Counted from the first letter of the stretch, positions 7,845 to 16,683 are shown. The stretch: 55,362 bases of DNA from Macrococcus capreoli (GCF_025628935.1 NZ_JAOTIS010000015.1:1-55362), one strand, 5' to 3'. Numbers and translations: made by a program. The notes: generated by a model from the letters alone, not told the origin.

Positions 7845-9602
7845 TTAATTCACTATCTGTTCTTTCACATAATCACGGTACAATACATGTGACTCAATCA
7901 ACTCCTGATGTGTGCCAGAACCAGTAATTGTACCTTGTTCAACAAAGTGAATTTGATCTGCATCCACTATTGTTGATAAACGGTGCGCAATAACTAGTGT
8001 TGTACGTCCTTCCATCAATTGATTTAATGCACGTTGGACTTGTTCTTCTGACTGTGAATCTAGTGATGCAGTCGCTTCATCTAACATTAAGATTTGTGGG
8101 TCACGTAAGAACGCACGTGCAATCGCTATTCTTTGTTTCTGACCACCTGAAAGCTTCACACCTCTTTCTCCAATTTCAGTATCCAGTTGCTCTGGAAAAT
8201 CTCTTACAAACGAAGCTGCATACGCTAAAGATAAACCTTGCCATAATTCATCATCTGATAAAATACGGTCTAAACCATACTGTAGATTATCACGAATTGT
8301 CCCTGCAAATACCGCACTATCTTGCGAAACAAATCCAATTTGACTTCTCCACGAATGTAATTGCATATCAGCAATATTTGTATCACCAATGTTAATTTGA
8401 CCCGTCTTTGGATCGTAAAATCTTTCAAGCAAAGAGAAGATTGTTGATTTACCACCACCACTTGGGCCAACAAATGCGACAACTGTATTTTCTTTTGCTT
8501 CGAATGAAATATCTTTAAGTATCGGACGATCAGCTTCATATTGGAATGAAACTTTATCAAATTGAATAGTTTTACCTGAAACGTCTTGAGTTAAACCTTG
8601 TGTTAATTGTTCTGAAGGCATATCCATCAATTGAACAACGCGTTCTGTTGCACCCATAGCCTTTTGTAATTGCGAGAAGAATATCGCGAAACTTCCAACC
8701 GGCATCATAATATTAAATAAATATAATAAGAATGCGACAAACTGGCCGCTTGTTAAACTACCGTCCTGTACGCGAACTGCACCATATCCTAATACAATAA
8801 CGAATAAGCCAATCATTGCAGTCATCATAATCGGTTGTAATACCGCTTCGACTTTCGCATCTTTAATCCCTAATTTAAAGACATTCATAATTAAATTACG
8901 ACCTGATTGTTGTTCGAACTGCTCGCCGTTACTCGATTTTATTAAACGGATTTCTGATAATTTCTCACTCGCATCCGCATTAAATGCTGCAGTTGCCGTT
9001 TGTAATTCACGACCTATCTTCGACATCATTCTTCCAATCGGCACCATAATTAATCCAATTACAGGGACAGCAAGAAACATTAAACCTGCCATTTTCCAGT
9101 CCATAATAAATAAGATAATCATCGAACCAATAAGTTGTATTCCCCCGGCAATAAAGTTAGGAAAGTGGGACGTCATCAATTCTTTAATGACCGTAGTATC
9201 ATTAACTAATCTTGAACTCGTTTCTCCGGATTTGTGATCGTCATAATATTTTACTGGTAATGTGAGCAAGTGATCCCATAGCTTTTCACGTAATTGTTTA
9301 ACAGTATGCTCCCCGCTAAAGCGTAATAAATAACTCCCTAATGCACCAAATGCTAATTGCGCTACGAAAGCTAATACAAGTACAAATAATAATGACATGT
9401 TCATTTGTGTTAATCTGCTGCCATCGACTAAATTTTTTGTTAGTTGTGGTACGACAAGGGCTGCACCGCTTGTTAATAATGTAAACAGCATCCCTATTGC
9501 AAATACTTTTTTCTTTGGGTTCATTGTAGTTACGAATTTAACGAAATCTTTCGTTTTAAAATTACTATTCTGTGTTTGTTCCTGTTTATTTGTCTGTTCC
9601 AT
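7845..9602 (-). CDS. ABC multidrug exporter half-transporter
   Basis: This 585-aa protein fuses six transmembrane helices (about 30-330, ABC_membrane) to a nucleotide-binding domain. That domain has Walker A GPSGGGKST, signature LSGGQKQR, Walker B ILMLDEATASLD and the switch His in 'VIAHRLST'. It resembles the BmrA/LmrA/VcaD group and should work as a homodimer exporting lipophilic compounds. Its start has AGGAG upstream and overlaps the end of the marR gene by 17 bases, so it is translated from the same message. The MarR protein encoded upstream probably represses it. Confidence 0.93.
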   Translation of the reverse strand: MEQTNKQEQTQNSNFKTKDFVKFVTTMNPKKKVFAIGMLFTLLTSGAALVVPQLTKNLVDGSRLTQMNMSLLFVLVLAFVAQLAFGALGSYLLRFSGEHTVKQLREKLWDHLLTLPVKYYDDHKSGETSSRLVNDTTVIKELMTSHFPNFIAGGIQLIGSMIILFIMDWKMAGLMFLAVPVIGLIMVPIGRMMSKIGRELQTATAAFNADASEKLSEIRLIKSSNGEQFEQQSGRNLIMNVFKLGIKDAKVEAVLQPIMMTAMIGLFVIVLGYGAVRVQDGSLTSGQFVAFLLYLFNIMMPVGSFAIFFSQLQKAMGATERVVQLMDMPSEQLTQGLTQDVSGKTIQFDKVSFQYEADRPILKDISFEAKENTVVAFVGPSGGGKSTIFSLLERFYDPKTGQINIGDTNIADMQLHSWRSQIGFVSQDSAVFAGTIRDNLQYGLDRILSDDELWQGLSLAYAASFVRDFPEQLDTEIGERGVKLSGGQKQRIAIARAFLRDPQILMLDEATASLDSQSEEQVQRALNQLMEGRTTLVIAHRLSTIVDADQIHFVEQGTITGSGTHQELIESHVLYRDYVKEQIVN

Positions 9603-10176
9603 TATGTGCTCCTCTTCTAAACATGTCTCTTCTTAATGAACGTAACTCTTTAAATGTCAATTCATTCATGTCTTTTCCAGTTTGTTCGAATATTGCTTGT
9701 TTAAATTGTTCCATTTTCTCCATTCGTTTACCTGGATTCATAAAACGATTCGTTTGTTGTCTTAATTCATCATTCCAACTTGCCATTACTTTATCTAACA
9801 ACGTGTTTAAAGATTGCAATTCACTTTCTGTCAATCCTTCAAATAAATTGTCCTGCCTTCCATTGTGCTGTAATAACTGTTCAATATGCGCTCTTCCTGA
9901 GGGTGTTAAATAAACACGTTTAATACGTTTATCTTGTGCATCTTCAATACGTGTTACGGCATTTTTCATTTCAAGTTTCTTTACAAGCTCTGCGAGAGAA
10001 CTTGGTCTTAAATCCAATACTTCTGCTAAATAACTTTGTATTAAACCATCTTCTTTATGCAATACTTCTAATACGCGTTGCTGCCCAGCTGGATGATTTG
10101 TTCCTTTGTTTCCAATAATTCTTGTGGCGACGGCAATCTGGTTAATTTTATTAATAAGCATTTCTCTTATTTCCAT
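9586..10176 (-). CDS. MarR family transcriptional regulator of the ABC exporter
   Basis: This 196-aa protein has a MarR winged helix at about 35-110 ('AEVLDLRPSSLAELVKKLEMKNAVTRIEDAQDKRIKRVYLTPSG'). An unusually long charged C-terminal extension contains Arg-rich 'RSLRRDMFRRG'. The start is set by GGAGG 11 bases upstream. It is the first gene of an operon with the ABC exporter. Its promoter is overlapped by a strong inverted repeat, so autorepression relieved by a ligand is the likely mode (inference). Confidence 0.93.
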   Translation of the reverse strand: MEIREMLINKINQIAVATRIIGNKGTNHPAGQQRVLEVLHKEDGLIQSYLAEVLDLRPSSLAELVKKLEMKNAVTRIEDAQDKRIKRVYLTPSGRAHIEQLLQHNGRQDNLFEGLTESELQSLNTLLDKVMASWNDELRQQTNRFMNPGKRMEKMEQFKQAIFEQTGKDMNELTFKELRSLRRDMFRRGAHNGTDK

Positions 10177-10194
10177 AATATTTATTCCTCCATA

Positions 10195-10252
10195 ATTAGT
10201 TAGGTACCTTATCGATATATCAAATTATAGTTCGGTACCTAACTAATGTCAA
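10195..10252 (-). promoter_or_regulatory. Perfect-consensus promoter with MarR operator arms
   Basis: On the minus strand TTGACA (10247-10252), a 17-bp spacer and TATAAT (10224-10229) form an exact sigma-A consensus. A 14-bp perfect inverted repeat, ATTAGTTAGGTACC (10195-10208) and GGTACCTAACTAAT (10234-10247), overlaps the spacer and the start-site region. Each arm contains the palindrome GGTACC. Confidence 0.85.
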
Positions 10253-10267
10253 CAAATAAATTCAAAA

Positions 10268-10302
10268 AATAAAAGAAGATAGCCTTTTACGGTTACCTTC
10301 TC
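10268..10302 (-). terminator. Terminator after the 113-aa hypothetical gene
   Basis: On the minus strand AGAAGGTAACC pairs, with a wobble and a mismatch, with GGCTATCTTCT and is followed by a T-rich tract. Confidence 0.6.
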
Positions 10303-10314
10303 TAATTTCTATTA

Positions 10315-10656
10315 TTAAGCTGTTCCAAGTTCTCTCTTTAAATTATTAAGTACATTATGCGCAAACTGATTACCGTACAATTCAACTTGTCGATCAATTA
10401 CTGTTGCTTTCACTTCATGTAGCGGCGTTAATTCATTCGTACCAGCAATACCATATAAACTTGAGATGAATTCTAACATATATGCAATCGCTTCACTTTC
10501 TTTCAATGTGATTAAATAAGCAATTGCTTCATCGATTAATGCATATGCCTCATCGGGTGATAATCGTTTAATAATTGCATAAAATTTAGTGCTCACGACC
10601 TCTTCATCTAAAGCAACATTACCAGCAAATATTTCGTCTAATTGTTCTTTTAACAT
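10315..10656 (-). CDS. Hypothetical helical protein
   Basis: I do not recognise this protein of about 113 aa. It is predicted to be almost entirely alpha-helical and acidic, with no signal or membrane segment. The ATG at 10656 is preferred because GAGG lies 8 bases upstream; a GTG at 10665 overlaps that site. It stands alone between two MarR-type genes and has its own terminator. A cytosolic staphylococcal-type conserved protein is likely. Confidence 0.75.
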   Translation of the reverse strand: MLKEQLDEIFAGNVALDEEVVSTKFYAIIKRLSPDEAYALIDEAIAYLITLKESEAIAYMLEFISSLYGIAGTNELTPLHEVKATVIDRQVELYGNQFAHNVLNNLKRELGTA

Positions 10657-10726
10657 TTGATACACCTCAATTATTATTTATCATTCATATTATATCACCG
10701 TTAGGATATCCTCACTTTAACAAACA

Positions 10727-11173
10727 CTATTTAAATGACACCTTCTGTAACTGATCTATTATTCTATTATTCTCTTCAATCAGTTCCATTGATTTCTCTG
10801 GTGTTAACCCTTCTATAGAGGAAAAGCATTTCGCTAAATGACTTTCTATCCTTTGTTGTAACACTCTACCGTCTTCCGTTAATTGTACAATTAACTGACG
10901 TTTATCCTTTTCAGGTCGCAGCCTTACAACATAACCTTTCTCTTCTAAACGTTTTAGTAATGGTGTTAACGTGTTACTCGCCAAATCTAATTCTTTTCCT
11001 AGTTCATGTAATGTTTGACTTGGCTTGTCCCACAAGCTTACTAATGCCAGATATTGCGTATATGTTACATTGAAATCTTTTAATGATGACTTGTAAAACT
11101 GATTAAACAGTCTGTTGACATTATAATACGAAAAACATAATTGCTTTGATAAGTTACTTCCTTTAGTATCCAT
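10727..11173 (-). CDS. ohrR: OhrR-type organic hydroperoxide sensor/repressor
   Basis: This 148-aa MarR-family protein has the reactive N-terminal cysteine of OhrR at C13 ('LCFSYYNVNRLFNQFY'), with the conserved tyrosines nearby. The winged helix lies at about 55-100 ('LASNTLTPLLKRLEEKGYVVRLRPEKDKRQ'). It is divergent from ohr. In this family, oxidation of the cysteine by organic peroxides releases the repressor from DNA. Two matching palindromes lie in the intergenic space. The absence of other Cys residues near the C-terminus, apart from C91-like 'KCF', leaves open whether it is a one-Cys or two-Cys sensor. Confidence 0.9.
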   Translation of the reverse strand: MDTKGSNLSKQLCFSYYNVNRLFNQFYKSSLKDFNVTYTQYLALVSLWDKPSQTLHELGKELDLASNTLTPLLKRLEEKGYVVRLRPEKDKRQLIVQLTEDGRVLQQRIESHLAKCFSSIEGLTPEKSMELIEENNRIIDQLQKVSFK

Positions 11174-11183
11174 GAATTACTCC

Positions 11184-11197
11184 AATCGTTCACGATT
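11184..11197. promoter_or_regulatory. OhrR operator candidate 1
   Basis: AATCGTTCACGATT is a palindrome with 5-bp arms (AATCG/CGATT). It lies just upstream of the ohrR start codon and matches a second site at 11263-11276. Confidence 0.65.
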
Positions 11198-11223
11198 TAT
11201 TCAAAATCAATAACCCCTTATTG

Positions 11224-11276
11224 TTGACTTAAACCATTATAAAGTTTAATATGATAAATATCAATCGCGCACGATT
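11224..11276 (+). promoter_or_regulatory. ohr promoter with OhrR operator candidate 2
   Basis: TTGACT (11224-11229), 17 bp, TAATAT (11247-11252), followed by the palindrome AATCGCGCACGATT (11263-11276) over the start-site region. This site shares 12 of 14 bases with the site next to ohrR. Confidence 0.7.
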
Positions 11277-11313
11277 AATAAAAATCAATTTCAATTTAAA
11301 AGGAGTTTTTATC

Positions 11314-11742
11314 ATGGAAAAAGTATTATACGAAACAACTGTCATTAGTAAAGGCGGACGTAACGGTAAAGTATTTAGCGAAGATAACACATTCTATTTA
11401 GACATCGAAGCACCAAAAGAATTAGGTGGTAAAGGTACAACAGAATCTAACCCTGAACAATTATTCGCAGCTGGTTATGCCGCTTGTTTCAATAGTGCAT
11501 TAATGCTGATACTTAAGCAATCAGGTCACAATGATATACATCCAGAGGTAAGAGGCACTGCTATGTTATTAAGCGACAAAACTGATGGCGGAGTTAAATT
11601 AGCAGCAGAATTAGAAGTGCGTATTGAAGGACTAGAACAATCCATAGCAGAAGCGTTTGTTGAAAAAGCACATAATTACTGTCCTTATTCAAAGGCACTA
11701 AAAAATTCAATTGATATTGAACTATCCGTGATTGGCGACTAA
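11314..11742 (+). CDS. ohr: Organic hydroperoxide resistance protein Ohr
   Basis: This 142-aa Ohr/OsmC-family thiol peroxidase has the two redox cysteines C58 ('AAGYAACFNSAL') and C123 ('NYCPYSKA') and the conserved R16. It reduces organic hydroperoxides in the cytosol. The start at 11314 has AAAGGAG upstream; an ATG at 11251 in frame falls inside the -10 box and is not used. It is controlled by the divergent OhrR through the palindromes around its promoter. It ends at a long palindromic terminator. Confidence 0.95.
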   Translation: MEKVLYETTVISKGGRNGKVFSEDNTFYLDIEAPKELGGKGTTESNPEQLFAAGYAACFNSALMLILKQSGHNDIHPEVRGTAMLLSDKTDGGVKLAAELEVRIEGLEQSIAEAFVEKAHNYCPYSKALKNSIDIELSVIGD

Positions 11743-11779
11743 TCTTAAATACCTCTCTTTTATGTAACTATACAGATGA

Positions 11780-11818
11780 AACAAGTTTGTGATTTAAATC
11801 ACAAACTTGTTTTTTTTG
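11780..11818 (+). terminator. ohr terminator
   Basis: A perfect 16-bp palindrome, AACAAGTTTGTGATTT and its complement, is followed by eight T residues. Confidence 0.9.
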
Positions 11819-12149
11819 ATTTTTTATTCTTCTATTTTATAAAATGAAACGAAATGTAAACGTCATCATTTCAACTATCAATGAAATTTTTTACTTTATT
11901 TTATGATAATTTTTTAATTCGTTCACATTTATCTATGTGTCTTATTTTAAAACATATTATTTTACAGTTGCTTGCATACGCTTACACAAATACCCCTGTT
12001 TTCCATGATGAACTTCAGACATATTTTATTTTTATTGCCCATCTTTTTTTATGCATACACTTTACCTGTTATATAATCTGTATTATATTATTTGTGAAAT
12101 GATTCACAATTCAAAAATATAATATTAATTATTTTAGGAGGAAACAACA
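11819..12149 (+). promoter_or_regulatory. adhE control region with cre-like sites and a Rex box
   Basis: No gene is seen in this long leader. It holds two CcpA cre-like sites: ATGTAAACGTCATCAT (11854-11869, one mismatch to the WTGNAANCGNWNNCWW consensus) and TTGCATACGCTTACAC (11972-11987, weaker). A promoter candidate is TTTACC (12061-12066), 17 bp, TATATT (12084-12089). An exact Rex palindrome follows, and the ribosome-binding site AGGAGG precedes the ATG at 12150. Confidence 0.6.
12092..12109. promoter_or_regulatory. Rex (NADH/NAD+ sensor) operator
   Basis: TTGTGAA-ATGA-TTCACAA matches the staphylococcal Rex box TTGTGAA-N4-TTCACAA exactly. It sits just after the -10 box of adhE, where binding would block transcription until NADH rises. 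Confidence 0.85.
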
Positions 12150-14771
12150 ATGGTAGCAGTATTAGAGAAAAAAGAAACTGAACAAAAAGCGATGGCTCAT
12201 GAAATCACAGTAAAACAAATGATCGATACTTTAGCCGAAAATGGACAAGTTGCTTTAAGTGTATTAGCAACGAAATCGCAAGAAGAAATCGATCATATTG
12301 TTCACGAAATGAGTATGGCAGCAGTAGAACATCATATGCATTTAGCAAAACTTGCCTTTGAAGAAACGGGTCGCGGTGTATATGAAGATAAAGCAATTAA
12401 AAACTTATATGCTTCTGAATATATCTGGAACTCAATTAAAGATAACAAAACAGTTGGTGTGATCGGCGAAGATAAACAAAAAGGATTAACATACGTGGCC
12501 GAACCTGTCGGTGTATTGTGTGGTGTAACACCTACAACAAACCCAACTTCAACAACAATATTCAAAGCGATGATTGCGATTAAAACAGGTAACCCAATCA
12601 TCTTCGCATTCCATCCAAGCGCACAAGAATCTTCAAAAGCTGCTGCTCAAGTGGTATTAAATGCAGCGATTAAAGCAGGTGCTCCAGTTCATGCAATTCA
12701 ATGGATTGAAACACCTTCAGTAGAAGCAACGAAACAATTAATGAACCACGAAAAAATTGCCTTAGTTCTTGCAACAGGTGGTGCAGGTATGGTGAAATCA
12801 GCGTATTCAACTGGTAAACCGGCACTTGGTGTTGGTCCAGGTAACGTCCCATCTTATATCGAGAAATCAGCACATATTAAGCGTGCTGTAAACGATGTAA
12901 TTGCTTCAAAAGCTTTCGATAACGGTATGATTTGTGCATCTGAACAAGCAGTAATTGTAGATAAAGATATCTACGAAGCAGTAAAAGCTGAATTTGCGGC
13001 ACACCAATGTTATTTCGTTTCAAAAAAAGAATTACCTTTACTTGAAAAAGCTGTAATGAACGAAGATAAATACGCAGTGCGACCAGAAATTGTTGGTGCT
13101 TCTGCGATGAAAATTGCTGAACTCGCTGGTATAAAAGTACCTGACGGAACAAAAATTATCATTGCAGAGTTAGATGGTGTAGGAGAAGCTTACCCACTAT
13201 CTCGTGAAAAATTATCACCTGTGCTCGCAATGGTTAAAGCCGCTTCAACTGAGCAAGCATTAAAATTATGTGACGGCATGTTAAACCTCGGTGGTCTAGG
13301 ACATACAGCCGTTATCCATACAGAAGATGAACAATTACAAAAAGCATTCGGTTTACGCATGAAAGCTTGCCGTATTTTAGTAAATACACCATCTGCTGCA
13401 GGAGGCATCGGAGATATGTATAATGAGTTAATTCCATCTTTAACTTTAGGTTGTGGTTCTCACGGTAAGAACTCTGTTTCTCATAACGTATCTTCTCAAG
13501 ATTTAATCAATATTAAAACGATTGCCAATCGCCGTAACAACATGCAATGGTTCAAGTTACCACCTAAAATTTATTTCGAACAAAATTCTTTACTTTACCT
13601 TGCCGAAATGGAGAAAGTTGAACGTGTGATGCTTGTATGCGACCCTGGTATGGTGGAATTTGGTTACGCAAAATTAGTACAGGAAGTGTTACAAAGAAGA
13701 AGTATTCAACCTCAAGTGAAAATCTTTAGTGATGTTGAGCCAAACCCATCTACAAATACAGTTTATAAAGGTTTAGAAATCATTATGGACTTTAAACCAG
13801 ATACAATTATTGCGCTCGGCGGTGGTTCTGCAATGGATGCTGCTAAAGCAATGTGGATGTTCTTTGAACACCCTGAAACATCATTCTTTGGCGCAAAACA
13901 AAAATTCTTAGACATTCGTAAACGTGCCTACAAAATTGGAAAACCTGAAAATGCTAAATTCATCTGTATTCCAACAACTTCAGGCACTGGTTCAGAAGTG
14001 ACACCATTTGCTGTTATTACAGACAGTGAGACACATGTAAAATATCCATTAGCAGATTATGCATTAACACCTGATGTTGCAATCATTGACCCACAATTTG
14101 TAATGAGTGTTCCAAAAAGCGTAACTGCAGATACTGGTATGGACGTATTAACACATGCGATCGAATCTTACGTGTCTATAATGGCATCAGATTATACACG
14201 TGGATTAAGTTTACAAGCGATCAAATTAACATTTGAATATTTAAAACAATCTGTAGAAAAAGGCGATAAATTATCAAGAGAAAAAATGCATAACGCTTCT
14301 ACAATGGCGGGTATGGCATTTGCGAATGCATTCTTAGGCATTACACACTCTATCGCACATAAAATTGGTGGAGAATATGGCATCCCACATGGTCGTACAA
14401 ATGCCATTTTATTACCACACGTCATTCGATACAATGCGAAAGATCCACAAAAACATGCATTGTTCCCTAAATATGAATTCTTTAGAGCACATACGGATTA
14501 TGCAGACATTGCGAGATTCTTAGGTTTAAAAGGAGAAACAACAGAAGCGCTTGTAGAAGCATTAGCAACAGCTGTATATGAATTAGGTCAATCTGTTGGT
14601 ATTGATATGAACTTAAAAGCACAAGGTGTAACAGAAGAAGTACTTGCTTCAACAATTGATAAAATGGCTGAACTTGCATATGAAGATCAATGTACAACAG
14701 CAAACCCTAAAGAACCATTAATCAGCGAATTAAAAGGGATCATTCAAACTGCATTTGATTATGAACAATAA
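12150..14771 (+). CDS. adhE: Bifunctional acetaldehyde-CoA/alcohol dehydrogenase
   Basis: This 873-aa fusion enzyme converts acetyl-CoA to acetaldehyde and then to ethanol, reoxidising NADH during fermentation. The N-terminal aldehyde dehydrogenase half (about 1-450) has the catalytic Cys in 'FDNGMICASEQAV'. The C-terminal iron-dependent alcohol dehydrogenase half (about 465-870) has 'GGGSAMDAAKAMW' for NAD and the metal ligand segments 'HAIESYVS' and 'HSIAHKIGGEYGIPHGRTNA'. Length is normal for AdhE. AdhE forms spirosomes in other bacteria. The upstream Rex box and cre-like sites predict induction under fermentative conditions. Confidence 0.97.
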   Translation: MVAVLEKKETEQKAMAHEITVKQMIDTLAENGQVALSVLATKSQEEIDHIVHEMSMAAVEHHMHLAKLAFEETGRGVYEDKAIKNLYASEYIWNSIKDNKTVGVIGEDKQKGLTYVAEPVGVLCGVTPTTNPTSTTIFKAMIAIKTGNPIIFAFHPSAQESSKAAAQVVLNAAIKAGAPVHAIQWIETPSVEATKQLMNHEKIALVLATGGAGMVKSAYSTGKPALGVGPGNVPSYIEKSAHIKRAVNDVIASKAFDNGMICASEQAVIVDKDIYEAVKAEFAAHQCYFVSKKELPLLEKAVMNEDKYAVRPEIVGASAMKIAELAGIKVPDGTKIIIAELDGVGEAYPLSREKLSPVLAMVKAASTEQALKLCDGMLNLGGLGHTAVIHTEDEQLQKAFGLRMKACRILVNTPSAAGGIGDMYNELIPSLTLGCGSHGKNSVSHNVSSQDLINIKTIANRRNNMQWFKLPPKIYFEQNSLLYLAEMEKVERVMLVCDPGMVEFGYAKLVQEVLQRRSIQPQVKIFSDVEPNPSTNTVYKGLEIIMDFKPDTIIALGGGSAMDAAKAMWMFFEHPETSFFGAKQKFLDIRKRAYKIGKPENAKFICIPTTSGTGSEVTPFAVITDSETHVKYPLADYALTPDVAIIDPQFVMSVPKSVTADTGMDVLTHAIESYVSIMASDYTRGLSLQAIKLTFEYLKQSVEKGDKLSREKMHNASTMAGMAFANAFLGITHSIAHKIGGEYGIPHGRTNAILLPHVIRYNAKDPQKHALFPKYEFFRAHTDYADIARFLGLKGETTEALVEALATAVYELGQSVGIDMNLKAQGVTEEVLASTIDKMAELAYEDQCTTANPKEPLISELKGIIQTAFDYEQ

Positions 14772-14804
14772 TTTAAGCATATAACACGTTCAAACCAACT
14801 TAAA

Positions 14805-14855
14805 ACACCACTTAAAGCTGCATCTCACTGTTCAACTTTAAGTGGTGTCTTCTTA
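14805..14855 (+). terminator. adhE terminator
   Basis: ACACCACTTAAAG (14805-14817) pairs perfectly with CTTTAAGTGGTGT (14836-14848), followed by a T-rich stretch. Confidence 0.85.
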
Positions 14856-14935
14856 TTATTATCCCTCATAACCTAGTAGCCAAATTTAACAAATCTTATT
14901 ATAATGTGAGTGAAAATAATAAAAAGGAGCTTATC

Positions 14936-15646
14936 ATGAAAATTTCAACTAAAATCACTGTTGCTAGCCTTATTACTTTAACATCGTTAATGCCTGTACA
15001 TGACACCCATGCCGCTAAAGTGAATAAAAGTTGTTATATTTCTATTAGCCATAAGTCCGTTTCAAGAATTAATGCTGTCCCTATTGCCAATAAACAATAC
15101 TTTATGTCAAAGCGTCATAATCCCGGAGCAGACAAAACAATGATTAGTATGTATAAAAAGATGAAAGCTGATGCGAAACGCCAAGGTATTATTTTAGATG
15201 TCGTAGGTCAACCTGGTGCATACGGTTATAGATCTTACACTACGCAAAAATATTTATACAATAATTATGTCTATCAATATGGCACTGCTTATGCAAATCG
15301 TATATCTGCTAAACCTGGGACAAGCGAACATCAATTAGGATTAGCAATGGATATTAAAGATGGTACAAACTATGGAACATTAACGACTGCTTTTGAATAT
15401 ACGCGCGCATCCAAATATTTACAAAATAATGCACACAAATATGGATTTATTATTCGATACTTAAAAGGAAAAGAGAAAATTACAGGTTTTATGTATGAGC
15501 CATGGCATATTCGATATGTAGGTCGTACACATGCAACGCGTATCAAGCAGAATAATGTAACACTTGAAGAATACTTCGGGATACAAGGGAAGAAGCGCTT
15601 ACCCGCGGGTAAACATAAAGTACGTGGTGTGATTTGTAATTACTAA
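14936..15646 (+). CDS. Secreted M15 (VanY-type) D-alanyl-D-alanine carboxypeptidase
   Basis: This 236-aa protein has a signal peptide (about 1-27, cleavage after 'THA-A') and a VanY domain. The zinc ligands and catalytic residues are visible: H132 and D139 in 'GTSEHQLGLAMD', then E188 and H191 in 'EPWHIRYVG'. Such enzymes trim D-Ala from peptidoglycan stem peptides outside the membrane. AAAGGAG precedes the ATG at 14936, which is preferred over 14906. Cys residues at 33 and near the C-terminus ('VICNY') could form a disulfide, which would be unusual for this phylum. It is a single-gene unit. Confidence 0.9.
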   Translation: MKISTKITVASLITLTSLMPVHDTHAAKVNKSCYISISHKSVSRINAVPIANKQYFMSKRHNPGADKTMISMYKKMKADAKRQGIILDVVGQPGAYGYRSYTTQKYLYNNYVYQYGTAYANRISAKPGTSEHQLGLAMDIKDGTNYGTLTTAFEYTRASKYLQNNAHKYGFIIRYLKGKEKITGFMYEPWHIRYVGRTHATRIKQNNVTLEEYFGIQGKKRLPAGKHKVRGVICNY

Positions 15647-15663
15647 GTTACTTAAGATATTAA

Positions 15664-15690
15664 AAGCCTCTAGCATTGTTAGAGGCTTAA
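15664..15690 (+). terminator. Terminator after the M15 peptidase gene
   Basis: AAGCCTCTA pairs with TAGAGGCTT across a 7-base loop. The following T-run is weak. Confidence 0.6.
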
Positions 15691-15746
15691 ACTATTTGTC
15701 TAAAAATATGATGCCATTTAACTTATTCATATTTATCTATCAGTAA

Positions 15747-16625
15747 TTAGTTAATTGGTGATCCACCAGTTACACCGTAAACTTGACCGGTAATATAACT
15801 TGCATTATCACTTGCAAGTAATACATACACATCAGCAAGCTCAACCGGTTGACCTGCACGTTGTAACGGTTCTTTTTGACCGAATTCGGGAATTTTCTCT
15901 TGAGACTGACCACCACTGATTTGTAAAGGTGTCCATATTGGACCAGGTGCAACACTGTTTACTCGAATACCTTTTGGTCCTAGTTGTGCCGCCAAAGACT
16001 TTGTCATAGAGATATTACAACTTTTTGTCATCGCATAATCAACAAGTTGCTGACTTGGTTTCACACCTTGAATTGAACTTGTAATGATAATGCTTGAGCC
16101 CGGCTGTAAATATTTCAAAGCTTGCTGAATTGAGAATACATTAGAGAATACATTCACTTCAAATGTGTCACGTAATTGCGCTTCATCCAAATTTTCAATA
16201 TCATATTCAAATTGTTGCATTCCTGCATTTAGCACTAATATATCTAAACCACCTAAAGCCTCACAAGCTTTTATAACTACATCTTTTGCGAACTGCTTAT
16301 CACGCAAATCTCCAGGGATTAAGATACATTTCTGACCTACTGATTCAATAATCTGCTTTACCTCTTCAGCATCAGATTGCTCTTCAGGATGATAGTTAAT
16401 GGCTACATCGGCACCTTCTTTACCATAAGCAATTGCTGCAGCACGGCCAATACCAGAGTCTCCACCTGTGACAAGCGCTTTCTTACCTACTAATTTCTCT
16501 GCACCTTTGTAGCTCTCTTCGCCACAGTCTGGAACAGGCTTCATCTTACTTTGAATACCAGGGTACTCTTGAGGCTGTTTCTCAAACTTATCATTAAAAT
16601 GCTTTGTTAATGGATTTGTAATCAT
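15747..16625 (-). CDS. SDR family oxidoreductase (general-stress type)
   Basis: This 292-aa short-chain dehydrogenase has an extended N-terminus ('QEYPGIQSKMKPVPDCGE') typical of the YhdF/YdaD/Gsp39-type proteins of Bacillus and Staphylococcus. The cofactor motif is TGGDSGIGRA, the catalytic Ser lies in 'IITSSIQG' and the Y-x3-K motif is 'YAMTK'. It should be an NAD(P)-dependent oxidoreductase with an unknown substrate. The start has AGGAGG upstream. A sigma-B-like promoter (16659-16683) agrees with the general-stress assignment. Confidence 0.9.
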   Translation of the reverse strand: MITNPLTKHFNDKFEKQPQEYPGIQSKMKPVPDCGEESYKGAEKLVGKKALVTGGDSGIGRAAAIAYGKEGADVAINYHPEEQSDAEEVKQIIESVGQKCILIPGDLRDKQFAKDVVIKACEALGGLDILVLNAGMQQFEYDIENLDEAQLRDTFEVNVFSNVFSIQQALKYLQPGSSIIITSSIQGVKPSQQLVDYAMTKSCNISMTKSLAAQLGPKGIRVNSVAPGPIWTPLQISGGQSQEKIPEFGQKEPLQRAGQPVELADVYVLLASDNASYITGQVYGVTGGSPIN

Positions 16626-16658
16626 AAATATTCCTCCTAAAAGCGTAGTACTTTATAA

Positions 16659-16683
16659 ATACCCAATATTTATAAATTTAAAT
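16659..16683 (-). promoter_or_regulatory. Sigma-B-like promoter
   Basis: On the minus strand ATTTAA (16678-16683), 13 bp, GGGTAT (16659-16664) is one base away from the sigma-B consensus GTTTAA-N12-14-GGGTAT. It lies about 35 bp upstream of the SDR start. Confidence 0.65.

Noticed and set aside
11881-12102. 73-codon frame in the adhE leader
   Set aside because: No ribosome-binding site, random composition, and it covers the adhE promoter and half the Rex box.
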